Source of the DNA: Synergistales bacterium
GTDB taxonomy: Bacteria > Synergistota > Synergistia > Synergistales > Synergistaceae
NCBI GenBank assembly: GCA_026002695.1
Contig: BOCB01000050.1
Coordinates: 1 to 11,608, forward strand
Reading direction: 5' to 3'
Length of the DNA stretch: 11,608 nt
Part shown: piece by piece, positions 6,369-11,608 of the stretch
Layout of the letters: the number at the start of each line of letters is the position of its first letter
Numbering within the stretch: position 1 is the stretch's first letter
The notes under the pieces: model-generated
Seen by the model: the letters and a program-made list of their open reading frames with translations, nothing else
Database searches by the model: none
Told to the model about the DNA's origin: nothing
Translations under genes and position numbers: made by a program

Positions 6369-9300
6369 ATGAAGTTTAAAAACATTATGGTTTATAGAGT
6401 AGCGTTATCTCTTTTTTGCGCGTTCTTTATGACGCTGGGCGGCGTGTTCTTCGCAGTTGGGACCGCGATGGCGGCGAGCGATAGTCCAAGCCCTCTGGTG
6501 AACACGCCGGATATCCTCGCGGCAAACGGGGACTTCGGCTATCGAAAAGTGAATATGCTGGCGATTGTGGCTCCCGGTCATGGCGACGCCACAGGGCAGG
6601 CGCAGGCGTATTTATTCGACAACTCCGGTAATAAGAACGGGACATTGAGAGACTATAATTTTGGGGATTTTCACGTAACGTCCGAGCCATTCCAATTGAG
6701 CAACAGCAATATCGCCGCGACGTATCGGCACGGAAGGAGCGTCGCGCTCACCGTCAAGCCGGACTCGAACGGCGATTATCGCTTCTTCGTGCCCATGTAC
6801 CTGGTCGACGCGCGGTACTTCACCATTGGAAAAGTAAAAAAAGACAATAACGGCAACATGAATATCGATGATGTCAAACGGATAACTCTTGCAACCGGGT
6901 CGAACGCGTCGTTCGCGACGGACGCGACCGCCGGGCTCTTCATCGACGGGGAGGAAACGGAGAGCTTCGTAGTGGGGGAAGCGGCGTACTATGACGGCAA
7001 CGTTCTTGCTTATAGCCAATATTACGGCTCCACCAGTCCGGTGAATCTCGGCTTCCGGGTTATTCCGGGAGAAGCGTACAACGCGGACAGGTATAGTTGG
7101 AGTTCCGACAATTATACGAGTGTCGCTAAGGGGCAAAATCTTGACTTGGGGATTGTGCGCGTCGCAGCCGGCGATTTTGACGGTGACGGGATATGTTCAG
7201 AGGTCGCCGTTATCGCGAATTCATGCGTCAAGCCGAACGTAAACGGCCGGGAAGACGCCGACTCCGAGTATATAGTGCAGGTCTATAAGATTTCCCGCAA
7301 GCCCGGGTCAAGCCTTGTCGACGCGCGTCAAATCTACTCAAATTCTAAAGCGGGCACGCACAGAGCCAGCAATTTAGTTGGGTGCGACATCGCAGCCGGC
7401 GATTTCGACGGTGACGGCAAGACGGAGTTCGCGGTGGTGATGAGCCACTACGACCGCAAAGCTTTCAGCGGGCACACCAGTAACTTGAATCACGCCGACC
7501 ACTTCGCGCATCCGAAGGTTCAGGTTTATAAATGGAACGGCGGAGCCATGAAGATGAGCGAAACAATTCTGTGGGACGACGCGCACGTTATCGGAGAGTG
7601 CGGTTATGTCGGTTTTTTTGATTCTAATCACAGGTACGGAGTTTTGGCGGAGGCAGGCGATTTCGACGGCGACGGGCAGGATGAACTGGTGTGGGCGGCT
7701 TTCAAGCAGCCGACTGACAATCCGGTTTTGTCCAAGGTGTCTCCAATCATCGCTTCGGCGTTTACTTTCGACAAGACTAACCTCGCTCCAAAAGAGGTAA
7801 ATTATGTCACGCCTCCGATCGGGCCGTCCCAATTTAACGACTTTACCAGCCAGTACATATACCCGCATTTGTCGATGCTGATAGCGCCTCTTCGCGGCCA
7901 GCTCAACCCGGTTACCGGAAAAACCCTGTCTCAGCTCGTACTCTCGGACAGGAGCAGATACTGCGTTTACGAAGCCAATATCGACGAGAAAGGGGTATTC
8001 AAAGGAATCAATCCCGGTTATTCAGGCTTAGTCAGCATAGGCAACGCAAAAAGCTCAAACATCAACGTTCCGCTGCTCGCGGCTGATTTTCTGGATGAAA
8101 GTTACGCTCTCGGTGACCCGGATTGGTATGTGATGTCGGGGCACAAAGACCTCTCCGCAGTCGTGCAAGTTCCGCCCTATCACGTGGATTATGTCCCGGT
8201 GGCGGACGACCCCACCTCGAAGCTCCGAAATTTCTCGTTTGTGAGGGATAACTCCGCCAGCTACACGGTTACCAATACCGGCAGCACGACCGACACGTTC
8301 ACGGCGCGCGCTTCGGCCAGCACCGCGAAGGGCGGCGGGCTCAATGCCGGCGCTGCTTTCCCGTTCAGCATTGTCAAGGGGAACCTCGGAGCCAGCATGC
8401 AGAACAGCGTCGAACAATCTCTCGAAAAACTGAACACCAACAAGTTTGGAGATCTCAACAGGATCGCCATAAATACCGGAATGCGCGACGCGTACTCCTA
8501 CATGGAGGGGAATTATTATCTCTGGCGTTACCCGATGCCGGTCGGCGAATCCGATAACCTCGCGCCCGGCGCGCCGGGAGATCCGGACAATCCGAACAGC
8601 ACAAACCCCGCCGACAGCACGCAGTATCTTGAAATTGTCGTGCCGGACAAGATCAGCAACAACCTGGCCAAAGGTGACGACGACGATTACGCGCCCATAC
8701 ATCAGGAGGGTAATATATTCTCGTATCCCGTGAGCGTAACCGGCACACTGGGTTATCCTAAAAATAACTTGACTTCATCCGGGCAGCCGATGGTCGTGCC
8801 GATGGCAAGCGATGGCGGATACTCCAGCTATTACAAGCAGATCGTCTATTCGAGCAAAAGCGATACGGCGTCGATAACGGGCACTCAGGAAAAATCGGAC
8901 AATCTCAGCCTTGGGCTTACGATTCCGATTCCCAAGGCCAAGGGGGCGAATTTCGGGGCTGGCGGCAACCTCTCATACACCAACAAGCATACATCGAAGA
9001 ACATGTACACGATGAGCACCACGGTCGAAACTGACAAGGAGCTGAGCTACAAGGTATCAGGATGGAAGGGGATGAGCTTTCCGTGGATTCGTGTGCAATA
9101 CTCATCCGATACGATAGTGTTCGCAGAGGACAACGGCACGCTCAATCTGGCGTTTGGCGTGCGGTTTGACAACGCGAGCACGGGCAACGTATGGACGGAC
9201 CCAAATTCCATCTACATGCGGAAGCCCGACCCCGCTTTGAATTTACCGAGGCTTCTGGTTAATAAATATTCTCCCGCGCAGGAAGAAAGAGTGATCTTCC

Positions 9301-10271
9301 AGGTCGAAAACATCGCTGAAAACGCCATGAGAATGAGAGGCGCGAGAATATATAACCCGGACGGCGATCTGACGTGGAAGCTGAACATGGGCGAGACATA
9401 CAGGATCACTATCCCAGTGTATAACTACAGTTTTATCGCTACCGGGCAGTTCAGCGCGCAGCTCTCGTATGCCGCCAGCTTCGGTGGCGAGAGGACGGCA
9501 ATCGGGCAGCCCGTGCCGGTCTCCCTGCCCGGCAGGAGCAATGACGCCAACAATCCTAACTATGCCACGGTATCCTTCAATTGGACGGTTCCGGCTTCGT
9601 TCAAAAATGGAGAGAGGGTGTACATTTTCGCGGAGCTGGACGGTGGCGGAGCGATAGACGAAATACACGAGGCATGGGACTATGTTGGAGACATTGATTG
9701 CAACGGCGCCGGAGACCCGATGGGCAATAACGTCGGATATTTCGAGGCCTCAATTGCCGTAACGCCCCAAACCTTCCAATCGACCGGCGCAAAGGCGGCG
9801 ACATTTGGCAAAATTCAGGCCGCTGCGAAAGATTTCGAACTCAGGTTGACGAACATGACCGCCAAGGAACTGACCGATGCTCTGAATGCTAGAGAGAGTG
9901 TATTTGTGAGAGGCTCCGTCCTTTATAAAGGAACCGAAACGATTACGGACGCGCATTTGAGAGTATTCGAAGGCGATTACAATCATGACGGCGGCAACTC
10001 GCAGATCGTGAACAGGCGTATCTTGTCGATTATCCCCGGCGAGGAGAGGGAATTTTTCTTCCGCGTCAACGGGACCGAACTCGTGAATAAAAGAGTGACT
10101 CTTGTGCTTACCGGTAATGAAATCGCTGAGCCGATAACAGCGAGCTATCCATCAGGCCCGGCGCATAATGCAGGCCCGGCGCATAATGGCGGCGGCTGCG
10201 ACGCGGGCCTCGGTCTGACGGGCATGCTCGCGCTTTTCGCGTTGGCGGCGAGGATGAGGAAGACGCGGTAA
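6369..10271 (+). CDS. Large exported FG-GAP/CARDB-like surface protein with Synerg-CTERM anchor
   Basis: A 1300-residue envelope protein. Its signal peptide covers residues 1-35 with likely cleavage after A33-M34-A35. Three FG-GAP/VCBS-type calcium-loop motifs, each DFDGDG, lie at 269-274, 345-350 and 431-436, with a degenerate fourth at about 573, which suggests a beta-propeller-like N-terminal half. Two Ser/Thr/Gly-rich, strand-like stretches (about 623-700 and 824-895) flank a Pro/Asn/Asp linker (about 732-750). A CARDB-like immunoglobulin fold covers about 1020-1132 (VSFNWTVP, AELDGGGAIDE, final NN). The C-terminus has GGGC at 1274-1277, a hydrophobic helix and RMRKTR, matching the Synerg-CTERM sorting signal. 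In that family the tail is cleaved and the invariant cysteine is thought to be the attachment point. ATG 6369 was chosen because GGGGAG (6352-6357) lies 11 bases before it. GTG 6366 and GTG 6360 are alternatives, and the last overlaps the upstream stop. Function is not recognised; adhesion or ligand binding would fit. Confidence 0.85.
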   Translation: MKFKNIMVYRVALSLFCAFFMTLGGVFFAVGTAMAASDSPSPLVNTPDILAANGDFGYRKVNMLAIVAPGHGDATGQAQAYLFDNSGNKNGTLRDYNFGDFHVTSEPFQLSNSNIAATYRHGRSVALTVKPDSNGDYRFFVPMYLVDARYFTIGKVKKDNNGNMNIDDVKRITLATGSNASFATDATAGLFIDGEETESFVVGEAAYYDGNVLAYSQYYGSTSPVNLGFRVIPGEAYNADRYSWSSDNYTSVAKGQNLDLGIVRVAAGDFDGDGICSEVAVIANSCVKPNVNGREDADSEYIVQVYKISRKPGSSLVDARQIYSNSKAGTHRASNLVGCDIAAGDFDGDGKTEFAVVMSHYDRKAFSGHTSNLNHADHFAHPKVQVYKWNGGAMKMSETILWDDAHVIGECGYVGFFDSNHRYGVLAEAGDFDGDGQDELVWAAFKQPTDNPVLSKVSPIIASAFTFDKTNLAPKEVNYVTPPIGPSQFNDFTSQYIYPHLSMLIAPLRGQLNPVTGKTLSQLVLSDRSRYCVYEANIDEKGVFKGINPGYSGLVSIGNAKSSNINVPLLAADFLDESYALGDPDWYVMSGHKDLSAVVQVPPYHVDYVPVADDPTSKLRNFSFVRDNSASYTVTNTGSTTDTFTARASASTAKGGGLNAGAAFPFSIVKGNLGASMQNSVEQSLEKLNTNKFGDLNRIAINTGMRDAYSYMEGNYYLWRYPMPVGESDNLAPGAPGDPDNPNSTNPADSTQYLEIVVPDKISNNLAKGDDDDYAPIHQEGNIFSYPVSVTGTLGYPKNNLTSSGQPMVVPMASDGGYSSYYKQIVYSSKSDTASITGTQEKSDNLSLGLTIPIPKAKGANFGAGGNLSYTNKHTSKNMYTMSTTVETDKELSYKVSGWKGMSFPWIRVQYSSDTIVFAEDNGTLNLAFGVRFDNASTGNVWTDPNSIYMRKPDPALNLPRLLVNKYSPAQEERVIFQVENIAENAMRMRGARIYNPDGDLTWKLNMGETYRITIPVYNYSFIATGQFSAQLSYAASFGGERTAIGQPVPVSLPGRSNDANNPNYATVSFNWTVPASFKNGERVYIFAELDGGGAIDEIHEAWDYVGDIDCNGAGDPMGNNVGYFEASIAVTPQTFQSTGAKAATFGKIQAAAKDFELRLTNMTAKELTDALNARESVFVRGSVLYKGTETITDAHLRVFEGDYNHDGGNSQIVNRRILSIIPGEEREFFFRVNGTELVNKRVTLVLTGNEIAEPITASYPSGPAHNAGPAHNGGGCDAGLGLTGMLALFALAARMRKTR
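10153..10188 (+). repeat. 18-bp perfect tandem duplication before the sorting signal
   Basis: CAGGCCCGGCGCATAATG occurs twice end to end (10153-10170 and 10171-10188). It encodes GPAHNA then GPAHNG just ahead of the GGGC anchor box. Being a multiple of three, it lengthens the stalk without breaking the frame. It looks like a recent slippage duplication in a spacer region. Confidence 0.85.
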
Positions 10272-10317
10272 AAATCAGTGCGGCGACCGTCCCCGCGAAT
10301 ATGAAGGAGAGATTGCC

Positions 10318-11206
10318 CTGAGAAGAAAATTGTCGTGTTTCGGCGTTGCGCTGACGGCGTTGCCGGTCTGCACACTGGCCGCTTTCGCCCGGTACGGTCG
10401 TCTGGGATATGAGCCGTTACACCTACATCAGCGGCGACATCTCCAAGCCCGGCGCGTTCCCGGACACAGTGAACCCTGGCCTCTGGCGTCAGGCGATTCT
10501 GAACGCCTAATACGGGCTGTACGAGGTCATATCGCATGACTTCGGCGGCGACGTACGCCATATCTGGCAGGTGCGGGGCTATGACCTCGCGCACATGACC
10601 TTCGTCGAAACGCAAAATGGCTTCATCGCCGTGGACGTCACGAGCTACCGGGAGTCGGCCAAGGCAGCGGTCGATCTCTTCTACGAGAACATCCCGCAAG
10701 AGAAGCGGGAGAAGAAAATCCATACGATCATCTACACTCACAGCCACGTAGACCACTACGGCGGCGTCCTTGGCGTGCTGGAAGACAGCAAAGTCCGTAC
10801 GGGAGCGTCCGTCGAGATCGTAGCGCCGGACGGCTTCATGGACGCCGCCGTCTCCGAAAACGTGACGAAAATCTTTGACGGGATGGCGGTGGATTTTCTC
10901 TTGGCGCTCCACACGGAGGCCCCGGCGGAGATGACGATGCTGTTTTCGGACTATCGCTCGCTCTGTCTGGCGGAGATTTGCAACCAGACTCAGCACAACA
11001 TCCTGACTCCCAGGGGCGCGGAGGTGTGCGATACGATAGCCTGGAGCAGCGCCCCGGACGCGTGGGGCAGCGACAAATACAATCAGGCCACCGCCCTTCA
11101 GGCAGACGGCGGCCCCCGCCGCCCGCCCATCACCTCACAGCCCCCGTACCGCTCTGATTGCTCCCCTGCATTACCATATCTTCTACACGGGTTAAAAACG
11201 ATTTAA
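10318..11206 (+). pseudogene. Decayed alkyl sulfatase (SdsA/BDS1-like, metallo-beta-lactamase fold)
   Basis: Homology to secreted alkyl sulfatases, which hydrolyse alkyl sulfate esters with a binuclear zinc site, is clear but broken. AAGGAGA (10304-10310) precedes CTG at 10318, where an ATG would be expected, followed by a signal-peptide-like stretch RRKLSCFGVALTALPVC. At about 10387-10391 the frame shifts and the usual pre-VWD segment is missing. The next frame reads TVVWDMSRYTYISGD and NPGLWRQAILNA, then a TAA at 10508 where homologs carry a sense codon, then YGLYEV and WQVRGYDLAHMTF. The zinc motif THSHVDH is intact (coded 10736-10756). After AAVSENV (about 10860) roughly 70 family residues are missing before the TEAPAEM and AEICNQTQHN metal-site segments. 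Homology fades near 11090, and the rest to the TAA at 11206 is out-of-family. The C-terminal dimerisation and SCP2-like parts are gone. The open frame from the GTG at 10571 could be expressed but would be non-functional. Confidence 0.85.
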
Positions 11207-11253
11207 GCGTAACAGAACCAACTTTTAGATTCAATGTAAAATCCTCGCGGAAC

Positions 11254-11310
11254 GAGTGTCAAATTTCGGCGGTCAGAGTGTCAAGGGGTAAACGGTCGAG
11301 GTGTCAAATC
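11254..11310. repeat. Three short direct repeats, possible IS21-family terminus remnant
   Basis: GTGTCAA occurs at 11256-11262, 11278-11284 and 11301-11307, i.e. 22 and 23 bases apart. The first two sit in 22-base units that both begin GAGTGTCAA and carry CGGTC near the end. Multiple direct repeats of about this size, rich in TGTCAA and CGGTC, are typical of IS21-family ends. No transposase (istA/istB) is in the window, so this would be an orphan end. A regulator-binding iteron is the main alternative. Confidence 0.4.
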
Positions 11311-11384
11311 GAAACAAAATATCCGGTTCCTTCGCATTTGCTGTGGGAAGCTAAACAATCCAAATATTCTGAGGATAGCCAAAG

Positions 11385-11608
11385 TGAACTGCCCCGGGTT
11401 TAGTGGAGAGTTATGATTCCATTAAAACTAAGGAGGAGATTCAATCATGTCATCCAAAAGCGACACATCTGCCGGTTCATCTATGCCGGAAGGATAGTCG
11501 GCTGTAACGTTTCCGCGCGCATGGACAGGGACATGGTGATTGCAGCGTTCAAAATGGCCGTTCACATGAGGAAACCGGCAGGATGCAGTGGTATCGCCAA
11601 TTTAATAC
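11385..11608 (+). mobile_element. IS3-family element, left end and internally deleted, runs off the window
   Basis: TGAACTGCCCCGGGTTTAG at 11385-11403, continuing TGGAGAG, matches the TGAACTG(C)xCCCxxTTTAGTGGA type of terminal inverted repeat of IS3-family elements. It is followed after about 20 bases by AGGAGG (11431-11436) and an ATG at 11447, as expected for orfA. Instead of a full orfA, the DNA passes almost at once into a fragment of the orfB integrase core, so most of the element is deleted. The right end is outside the window. Confidence 0.62.
11447..11608 (+). pseudogene. Fused remnant of IS3 transposase: orfA start joined to an orfB fragment
   Basis: The ATG at 11447 opens MSSK, a common IS3 orfA beginning, but the frame stops at a TAG after 16 codons. 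From 11458 the frame one base back (starting KRH) reads FIYAGRIVGCNVSARMDRD and then VIAAFKMAVHMRKPAG. This corresponds to the RIVGW...D/ERM...LVxxALxMA...RKP stretch between the first and second acidic residues of the orfB DDE (rve) domain. The following SDRGSQY motif is not recognisable before the window ends. Most of orfA, the frameshift signal and the front half of orfB are missing, so no active transposase can be made from this copy. Confidence 0.6.

Noticed and set aside
10330..10539. 69-codon open frame after the surface protein
   Set aside because: It is the signal-peptide frame of the alkyl sulfatase pseudogene continued out of frame, not a separate gene.
11254..11310. CRISPR array
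   Set aside because: The repeats share only about 9-14 bases, the units are 22-23 bases with no true spacers, and no cas genes are present.
11158..11403. 81-codon open frame across the IS21-like repeats
   Set aside because: It spans non-coding repeat DNA and ends inside the IS3 terminal repeat. It has no ribosome-binding site and no family match.

Overview
The window most likely comes from a member of the Synergistota (a Synergistes/Cloacibacillus-like bacterium). The main evidence is the C-terminus of the 1300-residue surface protein ending at 10271. It has the Synerg-CTERM layout: a GGGC(D/N)AG box, a short hydrophobic helix and a basic tail, a sorting signal known from that phylum. Base composition is moderately GC-rich in the genes and clearly AT-rich in two intergenic stretches.

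Region 1 (1-3030) looks like a piece of a conjugative element or plasmid backbone. A minus-strand pair, a TraF-type S26 signal peptidase (98-616) followed by the first 16 codons of another gene (1-49), diverges from a plus-strand pair: a topoisomerase III (682-2556) and a small exported protein of unknown function (2572-3030). No relaxase, coupling protein or integrase is visible.

Region 2 (3031-3502) is non-coding, AT-rich and full of inverted repeats, including a 132-bp segment bounded by 16-bp imperfect inverted repeats. It separates the conjugation-type genes from the next block.

Region 3 (3503-10271) is a co-directional block. It holds a 7TMR-DISM sensor protein with a phospho-acceptor (HisKA) domain but no ATPase domain, an overlapping OmpR-family response regulator, a gap with several palindromes, a six-helix HdeD/DUF308-type membrane protein whose frame is broken at a run of seven T, and a very large exported FG-GAP/CARDB-like protein with the Synerg-CTERM anchor. 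A plausible reading is a signalling pair controlling an envelope/surface module, but the control link is inference.

Region 4 (10272-11608) is decaying DNA. An alkyl-sulfatase (metallo-beta-lactamase fold) pseudogene carries a lost start codon, a frameshift, a nonsense codon, an internal deletion and a truncated 3' end. It is followed by short repeats resembling an IS21-family terminus, and then by a deleted IS3-family element that runs off the window.
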